A stretch of DNA of 64,000 nucleotides. It comes from Pollenia angustigena (lineage: Eukaryota; Arthropoda; Insecta; Diptera; Polleniidae). The notes below the pieces were generated by a model. The model was not told the origin of the DNA. It did no database searches and worked only from the letters and a program-made list of their open reading frames with translations. The DNA is taken from assembly GCA_930367215.1 (NCBI GenBank), contig OV884060.1, forward strand, positions 183,345,253 to 183,409,252, written 5' to 3'. The stretch's first letter is position 1, and each line of letters begins with the position of its first letter. Shown here piece after piece: positions 1 to 11,779 of the stretch. The position numbers were made by a program, and so were the translations under genes.

Positions 1-171
1 CTATGACCAATTATTTATTGATCATCATTAACCTTTAAGGATGAAAATGGGGTCTTTAAGGTTTATTTAGGAAGTTACAAGTAATTTTTTTCATGATTTT
101 CATAAAAAAAATCGATTTTTAAGCAGAAATAACGGGTTATCTATTATAACTTCGCAAAAAGGGGTCGATAT

Positions 172-598
172 GTGGTCATGCCTGTGCATCATCGTAATAG
201 GCGCACTACAGAAAATATCGCTTCGGTAAGTGCAAGTGTGGCGAATAATCCGAATTTGTCGATTCCACGGTTCAGAGCGCTTCGGCCGTATGATAACCGA
301 CTTTTTTGGGCTGCAATTGAAGATTATGAGCTGGACGATATGTGGTTTCAATAAGACGGTGCCACATGCCTCACAACACGGCCGATTTTGGCGATTTCAG
401 TTGGCCACAAAGATCATGCAATTTGACGCCATTAGACTTCTTTTATCGGGCTACGTCAAAGAGAGCCATTAGAGAACCAAAATTCGTCAAGTTATCGCCG
501 AGATACCGCCCCCAAAACTACCTCAGAAGGATCGACTGCGGCAACCAAAATAGAAGCAGTTATTTAAATAACATTCTTTTTCGTACGTAATTGAAAGG
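172..598 (+). pseudogene. Mariner-like transposase relic 1
   Basis: Fragments in shifting frames match the transposase relics elsewhere in this window. TTENIASVSASV and NPNLSIPR come first. A large internal deletion follows, then ERFGRMITDFF, ELDDMWFQ and, after a stop, a decayed GATC region. The C-terminal words IRQVIAEIPP are also readable. In this IS630/Tc1/mariner-type group the catalytic core lies in the missing segment, so the copy is dead. A hAT-type MITE is inserted exactly at its right edge (599). Bases 1-171 to its left show nothing I recognise. Confidence 0.75.
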
Positions 599-1080
599 CA
601 GAGAATACACAGAACTGTCACGAGACGGAAGATTTTGCGTTTTTTTTTGTCTCTTTCAAAGAAAGCTGTCCTTTTGCATTTCTCTTTTCATCATATTCTA
701 TGCCGCAATACAATAAACACAAATTTATTTAGTTAATATTTATTTACAAAACTGTTGTAAAAATTAACTTTTAAGTTCACCACAACACGAGTAAATAATA
801 TTCAAGTAAGTAAATAACATTATAACACAAAACAATATTACTAAATAAATTTTTTTGCACAAAAAACATTGTTTGTTGAACTAATGCATTTGTTTAACGT
901 GGTTTGTGTTTTGTTATTTTTGTTTTGATCACGCCATTTGTGTTGATTGTTGCGGCCTGTTTTTACACCTTGCCACTTCACTACCAAAAAAAGCTTTCTG
1001 TCTCTTTCTTCGAAAGCTGCCCTCGCAACTGATTTGGGCCTTTTTCACACGTCACTTTTTACAGTTCTGTGTATTCTGTG
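599..1080. mobile_element. hAT-type MITE with 8-bp duplication TTGAAAGG
   Basis: The terminal inverted repeats are CAGAGAATACACAGAACTGT on the left and its near-perfect complement on the right (19 of 20 match). The 8-bp direct repeat TTGAAAGG flanks both sides (591-598 and 1081-1088). A CAGNG start plus an 8-bp duplication is the hAT signature. No transposase frame is present. Confidence 0.88.
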
Positions 1081-1088
1081 TTGAAAGG

Positions 1089-1938
1089 TCCCAGCATTCA
1101 GCCAAGTCACAGGGCACAATTCCGTTCGGAAACGGAATTCATTCCTTATTTTGGTGCTTCAGAAAATGACGAAAACATTTTTCGGAATGAAACCATTTTT
1201 GTTATAAGTATTTATCGATCTTTTTTTGATTACTTTAAATTATTTTTTTATAGTTTTCTATATACAGGCTTTCAAGGTCATTAAATTTTTGCTTTTATAA
1301 GCGGAAAGAGATTTTCTTCATCTGAAAGGCCAAAAAACTATCAAAATACACTTTTTTTTATTAATAAACAAATATGTTTTCTTCGGAATTGTACTCTGTG
1401 ACATGGCTGATTATTATGAGTGATATTTTTCCTCTTAAATTCTTATTTACAAATTTATAAGCGATTTAAATTTTTTTATGATTTTCATATCAAAAAACGA
1501 TTCTTTTTTTTTTAAAAAAGAAGCGATAAAATCAGTCATGTGCGGCCAATTCGTGCAAATAACGATCTATTGCATACCGATTAATTTTATTTTAAACTTT
1601 TAATACACTTTTTATTATGAATTTAAACATCTGGATAAATATTTGTAGTATTCGGGAATCGAAAACTTCCTTAGCAATAAAGTTTTTTTTAACTTGGGGA
1701 GATGAACTCCAACTCCTTACCCTGCATTTACTTAAGCAATTACCTACTTGCAAGTACAGTATACTATTTCCAAATATAGTCAAATGTCATGCAAGTTGCA
1801 TGAATGGTTTAGCAGTCAAGTGAAAGTTCTTTATAGGTCAGAGTTACTATTAACATAACAGCACAACACTGACTGTGCCAGAATTTGACACTTTTTTCCT
1901 GTCAATCGGGGCACCTGTCAATTTAACCTAATTTGAGC
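1089..1938. other. No recognised feature
   Basis: AT-rich intergenic or intronic DNA with poly-T runs; short open frames lack coding character. Confidence 0.6.
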
Positions 1939-2107
1939 ACGCTGAATCCAGTGGTTCTAACCTTTTTTTTAGGTTAGCTCTTGTTTTCGAGATATACCAT
2001 TATTTCTAAAGAAAAAGTCACATGACTGCCTAAGATTCGCCCCTAGTGGGATAAAATGTATGACCGACCTCCATTAGTTTTTTGTCCTTAACATTTTCTC
2101 TCAACTA

Positions 2108-3322
2108 CAGTATTCCACGGATAATTACCTCGACAAAAATGCCAATATTTTTGGGTAATTATGCGGGGTAAGCATTTAAACGAATACGCTTAACTACCTC
2201 GTTGAGGTAATTATAAGAATACGGTTAACTACCTCATTGAGGTAATTAAGCGAATTCGTTTGAATACCTCAGTGAGGTAATTAGACGTATTTATTTACAA
2301 GATAACTTAACTTTGATGAATGAAAAAATTTAAGACATGAATTTTTACTTTTATTTTATTTTTATATTTATGCGTTTAGAGCTTTTAATGAATTTGGTAT
2401 CGATTTGTTTGTAAATAATTAACATGTTTTAGCCATTGCTGCATTTTTATTGCACACATATTTTAAGTTATTAAAACATATTTTAATACATGTTAAGCAA
2501 ATAAAAAAATTGCTTAAAATTCTGGTTAACAGATGTATTTTCTGTTGCTTTAATTTCGCCACCTACATTAAATTTTTAAGCCAAAGCAAGTTTTTTTTGA
2601 AGATAAATGTTTTTCGCAACTTATAACATAGAAACCTAGAGGCATCGTTTAATAAACGATCGAATCAGAAACACTTTTTAAGTAATCTTTTCGTGGCCGT
2701 CCCTCCATCTTGCTGGTTGTCCATGTAAACCTTGTGCGAAAAGTAAAGGCAGCAGTTTTTAGATAATTTAATAAAATTGGGTAAATATGTTTAATTGTCA
2801 TAAGCGAAACCTATGTAAATTGCAAGAATCGGTCTATAATATCACGTAGTCCCCATGCAAACTTCAAACTTTAATCTCTTTAAGACAAAATATCTCATAA
2901 ATTTTGTGTATCTAGATAATATATAACTCTTATATGAATCTTGACCTCATAACATAACTTTTAATGCAAAAATTAATTTGTTGAATATTTTGCTTTTAAT
3001 CAAGCCATATATTGTTTTTAGGCATATTTTTAAAAAAAAAAATGAGTGCATATTTTCAAATTATTAACATGCAAAACTTGGTTGCATTACTTGCTGTGTT
3101 TTTGTCAAATAGTACTGAGGCAATTAAACGAATGAAATTTAGGTATAATTTTGTTTTGGGAGTTAAATTTTTAAGGCAATTATCCGAATCGGGTAATTAA
3201 GCGTATGGCAATTAAACGTGGATTTTTGTTTAAAAAATGGAAAAAAAAAACGGGGATTTAAAACTCCAGGTAAATAAGCGTGAAAGGCATTTAAGCGTGG
3301 GGTAATTAACCGGGTTATACTG
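2108..3322. mobile_element. Pogo-like (Tc1/mariner superfamily) non-autonomous element
   Basis: Ends CAGTATTCCACGGATAATTA and the complement of TAATTAACCGGGTTATACTG form inverted repeats flanked by TA (2106-2107 and 3323-3324). Start CAGTATNNCC and a TA duplication resemble pogo/Tigger elements. Sub-terminal palindromes of type TACCTCRNTGAGGTAATTA occur three times at 2195-2282. The right end carries several AATTAARCG words. An internal stretch near 2695-2830 resembles part of the TATACCC repeat (compare 19140-19230). No transposase was seen. Confidence 0.75.
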
Positions 3323-3840
3323 TACTTGCACCTTATCACCATTCAGTACGGGGGGGCTTTCATACAAATTTGGCGGTTTAATTAAATTCACAAATTTGCC
3401 CCCTGCAGCATCTATAATGCCCCAAAACGGCTTAAATGAATGACCAACCCAACTTTGTTTTTCATCTCAATCATTTATTTCTAACATACCTACGCGGTAT
3501 CTCCATTCTTTAAAGGGGCTCCCATACAAAATATTCAATGCAGACTTGAAATATAGTAAAGAAAAAGTCCCATAAATGCCCAGGAGTCGCCCCTAGTGGG
3601 ATATAATGTATGACCGCACTCAATTAAATTTTTCTCCTTAACATTTTCTCGAGACGTACTTGCCCCTTATCACCACTTCTTAGGGGAGCTCCAGTACAAA
3701 TATGGCGTTTTAGGAAATTCTTAAATTTAATTAAAAATTTTTCATCTTTTCTATTTTAATCATGTATGGCTTGTTTTGTTAGGAACTTTGTTTTCTATAT
3801 TGTTTATGCCGTTTTAAAAACAAAAATTTTCCGAGTGTAA

Positions 3841-3935
3841 GCCGGCAAATCCCTCTGAGGAGATCGAGTGGTAGCGATCGGAACATGTCAGGGTAACCAG
3901 CCGCCTGGGTTCGAATCTCAGGTCAGTCAAGAATG
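3841..3935 (+). repeat. tRNA-derived SINE head
   Basis: A B-box GGTTCGAATC (3908-3917) follows an A-box-like GAGTGGTAGCGATCGG (3865-3880) at the spacing of RNA polymerase III internal promoters. The segment does not fold into an obvious intact tRNA, and AT-rich DNA follows, so a SINE relic is more likely than a functional tRNA gene. Confidence 0.55.
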
Positions 3936-4266
3936 AATGATTATCAATAACAATTTTAATTAATTTTCATGTTGTAAAATTCCTTTCTTCATAAAAATAA
4001 TTCAATGAAAATTAAATTTGATGAACTTAAGCCTGATTAAAAATATTGAAAATTTGGATTAAAAACCATAAATAGTTCAACAAAATTACCACAATACTAA
4101 TTAAATTTTGAAATTTTGACATTAACTATTTTTTTGCCAAAAAAAAGTTTCCAAAACAACTGCGCAGTTGAGCCTTACTTAAAGGTTAATTTATTGCGGG
4201 ATTTCGGTTTTTTAGTTTATTCAATAAACTAAACCGTTTTTGAGTTATGCGAATGTATGCAGCAAC

Positions 4267-5312
4267 CACTGTTGCCAATTTGACGGTTTTACCGCGATTC
4301 TAGCGGTCTTTATGTGCCTATCGCGGCAAAATTTCCGTTTTGACGGTTAGCGGGAAATCTAGCGGTTTTTTAAGTATCAATAGAATATAAAATTTGTGTT
4401 CTAGGAACTAGAAAATTTAAAATTTTTTCATGAAATAAGAGATTTAAAGTATGTATTTTTTTTTTTTTTTTTATTAAAATTATAAAGTAAGAAGAAAAAA
4501 ATGTTGTTTTTTCGAAATTGAATTCTCTTCTGCTATAAAAACATTTTACAACATTTTTTTTTTTTTTTTTATTAATTTTTTAATAAGGATTACCTGGAAT
4601 TCTGTCAAATTATGTTCAGTTTACAAAAATAATTCGTAGTTTTATGGTTGATTATGCTAATAATACTGGTCGCAAAATTAAAAAAAGGCGGCAGCAAGAA
4701 CGTTCTTATGTGATTTTAACTGCCTTTAGCGTGCTGAATACAAATCTTTTCACAGATTGATTCTATTACGTCTAGTTGTTTATGGGATTGAATAATATTT
4801 CGCCCGAAATAAGGTGGCTATGCTTTAAAGGGAATTTTATTCCAAGTCATATGCTAGTAATTTAATCCAAATCGGACAAATTCGACGAAATATTAGTCAT
4901 TTTCATTATATAATCATTAGTAAATTTTGTTCTCAACATTAGATCAAAATCGGAGAAATAATTTTCCAGTTATGATGAAATATATTAGCATCACCAGACC
5001 AAAATAAAAAACTAGAAAGACTTTATATATTTTACCAACTTTTGGGCACTTTTTTAAAAGAAACATTCTTGTACGTTCCCGGGACCAAAAAAGCCAGGGA
5101 AATCAAAAACCTTACTATATAATTTTAATAAAAAGTCGTATTCCTTTAAAAAAAAAAGCACCCTATATCTTGATTTGTATATACATTTTGCAAAATATTG
5201 AGATTTTAGCGATATTTTAACACATTTTACGCTAAATAAAAAATTAAGCGGCTTCTAGCGGTTTTTGAAGTACGATTTGACGGTAAGTCTTCAAAAAAAG
5301 TTGGCAATAATG
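4267..5312. mobile_element. hAT-type element with 8-bp duplication GCAGCAAC
   Basis: Ends CACTGTTGCCAA and the complement of TTGGCAATAATG are flanked by GCAGCAAC at 4259-4266 and 5313-5320. Sub-terminal GACGG / AGCGG words repeat in both arms. About 1.05 kb with no intact transposase: non-autonomous. Confidence 0.85.
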
Positions 5313-5578
5313 GCAGCAACCTCCTCTATTAGCGAAATAATGGTATGTTTCAAAAACAAGCGCTTACCTAAAAAACGGTTAGCACCACTGGATTCAGCGT
5401 AGCCGAATAAGGTTGACTCGCTTGGCAATTTTCTTTAACTAGCACAGTGGTATTATTAATTTTTCTAATGAGACTGATGTTTTAAAATCGAAAACGCAAA
5501 ACGCAAGAATTTGGAAGTTATTTTCAATACACTTTAAATGTATGTATTTTATAATTTTTGTTATAAAATTCTGTTTAA

Positions 5579-5976
5579 GGCGCCCGTACACGACATGTAT
5601 TTGTCATCTGACATGTCAAATTTTCAAGTCACATGTAATTGTTCATGTCTGTCAAAATTGCTTTTTTACATAAGGTTTATAATATTCGGTCACAAACGTA
5701 CATGTAATTTGCTTCTGACATTGTCTCTGTTTTTTTCGCATTGTTATTGCAGAAACCAAAGTAGTTCTCGGTTTCAAAATAGCTTGCTGCCGCCACGAAA
5801 ATATTTATTTGCGCCGTAAAATAATTTAGCCATCTTAAAATTTTTTCTTTTATTTTAAAGATAATAATTTAGAATTTTATAATTAAACGGTTTTTATGTA
5901 TATATTAACATAAATTCTATTCAATGGTGAGATGAGCATACATTTCTTGGTATTGTAAAATATTAACTTTAGCCGG

Positions 5977-6033
<57 letters not shown>

Positions 6034-6659
6034 TCCTCTAACTCCCATTGGAGCATAGGGCGCCAAAAAAGGGGGGTGGGACTTTTCGCAGAGGTGGAAA
6101 GTTCTGATTTGCCACTCACTTGGGAGTTGCCAGGACGATTCCTTTGTTGAACTGTCCAAGCAGCTAACTACTTCCGGTCTTAGACCAAGTACCCCCCGGG
6201 CAATGGCTTTGTAGCATCCGCTTTAAGGCTAGCCAGAGTTAGAAGGCGCCACAACCATGTATCCTGAATGGTCGAAAGGACGTCTCAGGAAAGTAGGCGA
6301 TAACCGCTGAAACATGGTTGCATCGTGGGATTGGACACGTAGATAGCAGCCCTATCACCAATCTAGGGGACGAGGGTTAGCAGCCCACTTTCCCGAATCA
6401 CAAATTGCTAACGAATCGCTAACCGGCTAATGATTCCTTCAATAGTTGACGCCGCTGCCAGTTTCTCTCCGGCATAGATTTCTGATGTCAGATGGTTTGT
6501 CAGAAGAAAATAGAGAACGCTCTAATTGAAATTTTGTCAGATGACTTTGCATCTGACTTTTACAGAAGCAAAGTTAAAAAGGTAACACACGACATGTATG
6601 TATTTTGCTGTGGGAAATTTGACATGTCAGATGACAAAAACATGTCGTCTATATGCTCC
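5579..6659. mobile_element. Inner inverted-repeat element inside the outer MITE
   Basis: The left end (GGCGCCCGTACACGACATGT then TTGTCATCTGACATGTCAAA) is mirrored by TTTGACATGTCAGATGACAA and ACATGTCG before 6659. TTTAA flanks both sides (5574-5578 and 6660-6664). The middle (6040-6480) is much more GC-rich than its surroundings and unrecognised; it may itself be an insertion. The paralogous empty site at 12764-12944 lacks all of it. Confidence 0.75.
5980..6029. repeat. (TA)n microsatellite
   Basis: About 25 TA units directly left of the GC-rich block. Confidence 0.97.
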
Positions 6660-6764
6660 TTTAATGGAGAAATATTTGTACAATATTTGTCATAAAATTC
6701 TTTTATTACAGAAATCTTATTAAAAAAAGACGTTTAAAATTCTTGCGTTTTGCGTTTTCGATTT

Positions 6765-8377
6765 CCAGAACACCCCTCTATATTTTTTACACTAACTTGC
6801 TACATTTGTCAAAAAATCACTCTCTTCGGAAATGTCTTTCAAGTTGGGCTGAAAATTGGCTGGAAGTACGAAAAACGCGATTGTGTTAGTGAAAAAGTGC
6901 GAGTTTGCTGAGTTTTTCAAACTTGCACTTGCATGTGTAAAGGCCAGGTCAGCAGGGGCGAGTCTAAGGTTAAGAGTCTTTAAACATCGAAATTTCGATT
7001 AGGACATCCGTAAGATCAATTAATAATTTTATTTAATTCGAAAATAATTTAAATTTTAATTTCACTGTCATTTCACTAAATCTTTATATTTCATTTATTT
7101 AGTAAAAAACAAAGAGATTAAAATGTAATCTCCTTTAAAATGATTGATAACGAGTATTATTTTTAATACAATTTTTTTTATACATTTTTAATACTCACAT
7201 CAAATTCAACACTACTGTGTCGTACGACACTACTAAATGGTATCGGACAAGACCAACGTTTTTGTTTCGTATCCTTTTCAATATACGAAATAAACATTTT
7301 GAAATTTTAGCACAAAACCACATTTAAATTTTAAAGACAATTTTTGGACTGTATTTTTTTATTTTTTTTTTTAATTTTAATTTATTGATATTATTATTAA
7401 ATATATTTCTATTTATTTTAAACAAACAGACTTTGTCTTCAATTCCGCAAAACAAACGATTTAAAGGTTATCCGTCAACTAAAGTCAGCAATAAGAACGT
7501 TTTAAAATGAATCACAATTTTTTTTTGGCTCATAAATCTTCAATAAAAATAAAATATTTAAATTAAAGAAAAATAATGGGTTGTTTTTTAAATGGACCCC
7601 TTAAAAAACACAATTTATTTTATAGAATTTTTTATTCTTTTTTGGAATTTACAACGTTTTAGTTGCTTTTTATAAAGAGGGACTCTGTTCTCCCTTAGAG
7701 AACAAAAATTCAGAGAGAAAATTGTAATACATTCAAATTGTGTTGTAGAAATAAAAACAATCATGTTTATTACAGAATTAAGCTTTTCCAGCAATTTGAA
7801 ATCATGCTGGACACAAGAACAACAAAAAAAAATACACAGACGGAGAAGTGATACGAGCTGGTCTGGCTTTTTTTTATTTTAAATCGACTCTTATCACCAG
7901 AATAAAACAAAACAACTGGTGAGGGTGTAAATTATAATTTTTGTTTTTTTTTTGTTTTTAAATTTAACCTTCTATTGGTGTAACGTCCCAAGTCAGGGAC
8001 AGGGTGTAAGAGGTTAATTAAATTTTATCTTTTTAAATACTGAGGTACTAAATGCCTTTTTGTTTTGGCAGATTTAATAATTCAGCTTTTAAACAAGATT
8101 TGGCGAGAATGAAGTCTAGTTTAAAAATTTATATTTTTTGGTTTGACAAAATATTGTTTCTTATCTTCTTAAGAACTAGACGGCTTCCATAGCAAATCGG
8201 ATGAAATCCACTTATGAAAATTTTCTTTGAGACTTCTACTCAGGAATCTGTGTCTGCGTTTCTCTAAGGCAAACTCTCTAGGAGTAGAAGCTGAAAAGAT
8301 ACCTTTTTTTCTTCGTTTAAGTAACTTCTTCTGATATTTATGTGCCATCGTTCAGTGTCCAGTTGACAGAAGCCAAA
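6765..8377. other. No recognised feature
   Basis: AT-rich DNA with long A and T runs; no gene, inverted repeat or RNA gene recognised. Confidence 0.55.
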
Positions 8378-9351
8378 TTAACCCTAGAAAGATAAGGTAC
8401 GCCTGCGAGACGTACGCATTTTCAATTTTGTGCTCTTACTTTCACATTTGTGAACATACAACTTTCTCACGTTCAATTATCTCAGTTGCTAGCAGCACCT
8501 AGTGGCAGTTTTATGTTGTAAGTTATGTACTTTTTGAGAAATAAACACAACATATGTCTGAGAGACGGTATCGTTATCTTTAGTGTTACTTTTGTATCGA
8601 AGATAACTTTGTGTTTTGGTTGAATTTTAAGGTATTGTTTTAAAGATGTGTTGTAAGCGCGGCTTGGACGACGCAGAAATTGGCGCTATTTTGCAAAGCG
8701 TGTTGGAGGACTCGGTTTCACTGGAAAATGTGACCAAATCGGAAGATGAATTATTTGAGAATAGTTTTCATAGTGATGTAGAAGATGAGCTTTTGACACC
8801 CTTGAGCCTGACGAGAATATACCACAGATTCAGGAAAATCGTCAAGAACCTGAACATTTTACTAATTCTTCCGATAGCTTCGTTATTACGATATCTCGAC
8901 CCACTTTAAGAAGTAAAAGTAAGTGGGCTACATCGAAGGGTCAAAGTGATGGCCGAGTTTCTTCAATGAATATAGTTCGTACGGCAAGAGGACCAACTCG
9001 GGAATGTAAATCACTGTACGACCCAATTTCATGTTTCGATATTTTTTACTACCGAAATAATTTCGGAAATTGTTCAATGGACCAGTGGCGAAATTTCTAT
9101 CAATTGTTCAATTTTAAGGCTAGAAATTCCTATTTTATCGAAAACTTTGACGGACAACATTGAACTAATTTTATCAGATGCAGTAACCTATGACTGAGGT
9201 TGTAGTGGAGAACAGCGTGAAAAAAGAGAAAATACGGCGGCTTCTGTCCATCAAAAATTAAACTTATGTCCAAAGTGGTATGTGTCAAATGCGGTATACC
9301 TGTATGTGGCGACCACAAAACTTAAATTTGTAAATCTTGCACATAATGTTA
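8378..9351 (+). pseudogene. Internally deleted piggyBac element with transposase remnant
   Basis: TTAA (8378-8381) is followed by CCCTAGAAAGATA, the canonical piggyBac terminus. The transposase starts at 8646 (CCKRGLDDAEIGAIL). After a frameshift near 8812 it continues with SKWATSKG, MNIVRTARGPTRECKSLYDP and, after a further shift, FFTTEIISEIVQWT, the N-terminal blocks of piggyBac transposase. The catalytic core is missing. The sequence jumps to the C-terminal cysteine-rich domain at about 9237 (GGFCPSKIK, CVKCGIPVCGDHKT), where an in-frame stop separates the last block ICKSCT. No right-hand terminus with TTAA was found. The copy is clearly dead. Confidence 0.85.
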
Positions 9352-9360
9352 TTCAATTAC

Positions 9361-10317
9361 AGATAACATTATCTACACAAAGTACAAAGAAAATATTTAT
9401 TTAAGTTTTTAGAACCGAACTGAAGTCCTTTATAATAAAAACACTTTAATTTTGGATAATGCTAATTGAATTTTATTTTTAATTTTATTTTTATTATAAT
9501 TTTCTGTTTAAAAATTATATATTTTTTTTTTTAAATAGAATAAATAACCCAGCAAAAAATGTGCTCCAAAAGGAGCAGGTTTTTTGTATGAATTCATACC
9601 TAAAAGCGCTTCAAACCTGCTGATGGGATGCCTGATTTTTGTATGGGGTGTTCCCGGTTTGGATAACAATTTTTTTTAGCTGACAATAAGCGCTTCTTTT
9701 AACATGCAAACAAATCGCTCCTAAAGTGCTTTTTAAAGGGCTAACTATATTAACATAATCATTAATGTTTTGCCTTTACTTGTTTAAATGCCTTTTTCAT
9801 AGTTTTATGGCAAATACGACTTTAAAAAACTAAAGTCGTATATTTCTATTTAGGGTGTTGTACCGGTGTTGAATCTTATTTAAAAACGGTAGTAAAAAAC
9901 TAAGGTTGTAATTTTGTATCTACAGTGTTGTGATGGTACCATATTTTTGGTAGAGTCACAATTTTGTATTTCACAGGGTTGTGGCGGTACATAATATTTA
10001 GAAGAGTCGTAATTTCTGCCTGGGTTGCTGCAACCGCCCCAACCAGTGACGTGTAGAGCAAAGTAATAATAAAAACTTTTAAATAAATGATATGGAGCAA
10101 TATTATTGCTAAATATCTCAGAAAACATAAAAAAAATTCGTGAAACAGGTTTCGGATTCAGAAAGGTGGTACTCGAGATATATATAGCACCTCAGTTTTT
10201 AAATGGTCGGGAGGTCAAACCAATAATGAGCTAACAATATGTACATGACATGCCGTTTAAATAGAGAAATGTGTATTAAGCGAAAAAAAATTTACTCAAC
10301 ATATTTTTTTATTTACG
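9361..10317. repeat. AT-rich DNA with a short degenerate tandem repeat
   Basis: At 9830-10045 a 60-80-bp unit (AGTCGTAATTT, then GGGTTGT, then GGTAC) recurs about three to four times in decayed form. A block at 9550-9740 has GCTCC / GGAGC and GCGCTT words and a CCCAGCAAAAA start like some MITE ends, but I could not find its partner. Nothing else recognised. Confidence 0.4.
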
Positions 10318-10366
10318 TTAAGTGAAGGGTATTAAAGATTCGGCGCAGTCGGAAATAGCACTCTTA
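10318..10366 (+). repeat. Tail fragment of the TATACCC/GGGTATA repeat
   Basis: GAAGGGTATTAAAGATTCGG then CGCAGTCGGAAATAGCACTC closely matches the end of the elements at 51127-51170 and 57660-57710. Confidence 0.75.
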
Positions 10367-10706
10367 TTTGTTTTTAATTGCGACTTGTTTTCTATAATCT
10401 TTTGTGATGCAGTGAATAGACTTAACGACGTTGCCAAGCATTTCAGGGAAAAACGGCAAGCTAAGCCCTTATGTAGAATATTTTTCGACCAATACAAAAG
10501 ATTAAGAAACAATTTTTTTTATTATGTACGTTATATTGCCTAAATTTTCCATTAACTGTAAAAATAGATAGCATCTTAGAAATATTTTGTGTTATTTTTT
10601 AAAAAAAAATTCCGGGAATTCCCGATAATACACAAACATTTTTAAGCGCTACTTGAAATTAAAAATAAAGAACTGGAAATGGAAACCCTTATTATGATCG
10701 CTCAGC

Positions 10707-11500
10707 CAGTGACGGAAAATTGAAAAATTTGGATTGTACTGACCACCAAGCAAAAGAGTACTTTTTTCAACATTTTGGTACTTTTTAATCATATTTTTTT
10801 ATGGAAAATCAACTTAAAAATTAAAAACTAAAATACATATTTTTTTTTTTTGCTTATATCTCAGCTATTTATGGACCAAACTGGCTAAATTTCAACAGCA
10901 AAATTCTGATGAGGATATCTGACATTAAAATATACCAACAAGCAGTGTTGCCATTACCGTTTGATAAGCATTGATTTTGTGTAGGCAATGTTGTCAAGAC
11001 GGATGTGGAGTCGGAGTTGTAGAGTTGGTGGTGAGGTTTTTGTACCGGAGTCGGAGTCGAAGTACCCACAAAAAATTCGCGACTTCGACTCCAAAATTTT
11101 TCGGCATGAAAAATTAAAAAAAATATTCTAATAATTTCCAAAATAAAAATACTTCGAAATTGGCGATGCAATAATTAAAATATCGATTCGAAATTTTAAC
11201 TGAATCCTTTTCTTGCTATATTTAACCATTTAAAATGTACTTCATTAAAAAAAGAGTTTAAAGTCAAATAAGGACGGTCTCATATACATTTCGCATTAAG
11301 GTTAGATTTGAATTTCAGCGGTTGGAGTCAGAATTAGTTCCCTAGTCCTAGTTGTTAATGTTAAACAAATATCAACGCTAAATTTCTAAACAAAGAAGCT
11401 TAACCAGAAAAGAGTACTAAAACGGATGTGGGGGTTCCGTGGTATTTTTGAAAAGAAAAAGTACTGAAAAAGGTCCATAGTACTGAATTTTCCATCACTG
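10707..11500. mobile_element. hAT-type element with 8-bp duplication CGCTCAGC
   Basis: Ends CAGTGACGGAAAATT and the complement of AATTTTCCATCACTG match at 14 of 15 positions. CGCTCAGC flanks exactly at 10699-10706 and 11501-11508. Internal sequence includes GGAGTCGGAGTCG-type repeats near 11000-11090 and many GTACT words. No transposase. Confidence 0.9.
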
Positions 11501-11779
11501 CGCTCAGCTGCAGCAATAAAAGAATGCAATTAAGTGGACTTTTCAATTGTACTAAGCCATTTTATGGTTTCAGAAATACCACGGGTCGATAGATTCATCG
11601 ATAAAAATTAACATTTCATGGTTCGTCATTTCAGTCTGGTTTTTAATTATACTAATGTTTGTCTAGTGGTTGAAATTCGACCATAATTATTTATGGAAAT
11701 ATGAAAAAAACTTTCCAATAAGTATATTTAAATTTACATTTTTCGAGCATTTGCATGTGGAATTTTATGTTTCTAGGTG

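Larger units (their letters stand above)
1939..5400. mobile_element. Composite inverted-repeat element, about 75-bp arms, filled by other insertions
   Basis: The left arm from 1939 (ACGCTGAATCCAGTGGT, CTAACC, TTTTTTAGGT, then ATACCATTATTTC) is matched by the reverse complement of 5327-5400, giving imperfect inverted repeats of about 75 bp. Inside lie a pogo-like element (2108-3322), a SINE head (3841-3935), a hAT-type element (4267-5312) and two copies of a block with CGCCCCTAGTGGGATA (near 2038-2100 and 3588-3650). Related CCTAGAGG blocks recur near 18540 and 18700. Exact ends and a target duplication are not clear, and the inverted similarity may extend slightly outward. Confidence 0.6.
5484..6764. 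mobile_element. Outer MITE (GCAAGAATT family), filled copy
   Basis: Left arm AAATCGAAAACGCAAAACGC (from 5484) mirrors the right arm that ends at 6764. The same element without the insertion is found at 12764-12944, which shares TTATAATTTTTGTTATAAAA, AGAAATCTTATTAAAAAA and the terminal CACCCCT. The original element was therefore about 200 bp and was interrupted by 5579-6659. Confidence 0.78.

Noticed and set aside
3841..3935. Functional tRNA gene
   Set aside because: A and B boxes are present, but no cloverleaf pairing or terminator T-run at the right place could be traced; kept as a SINE head.
5538..5819. 93-codon plus-strand frame
   Set aside because: It spans the junction between the outer MITE and the inner inverted-repeat element, so it cannot be an ancestral gene.
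5883..6159. Minus-strand frames with long Ile-Tyr runs
   Set aside because: They translate the (TA)n microsatellite.
6040..6480. Ribosomal RNA or structured RNA gene in the GC-rich block
   Set aside because: No rRNA signature words or convincing fold seen; it lies inside a mobile element.
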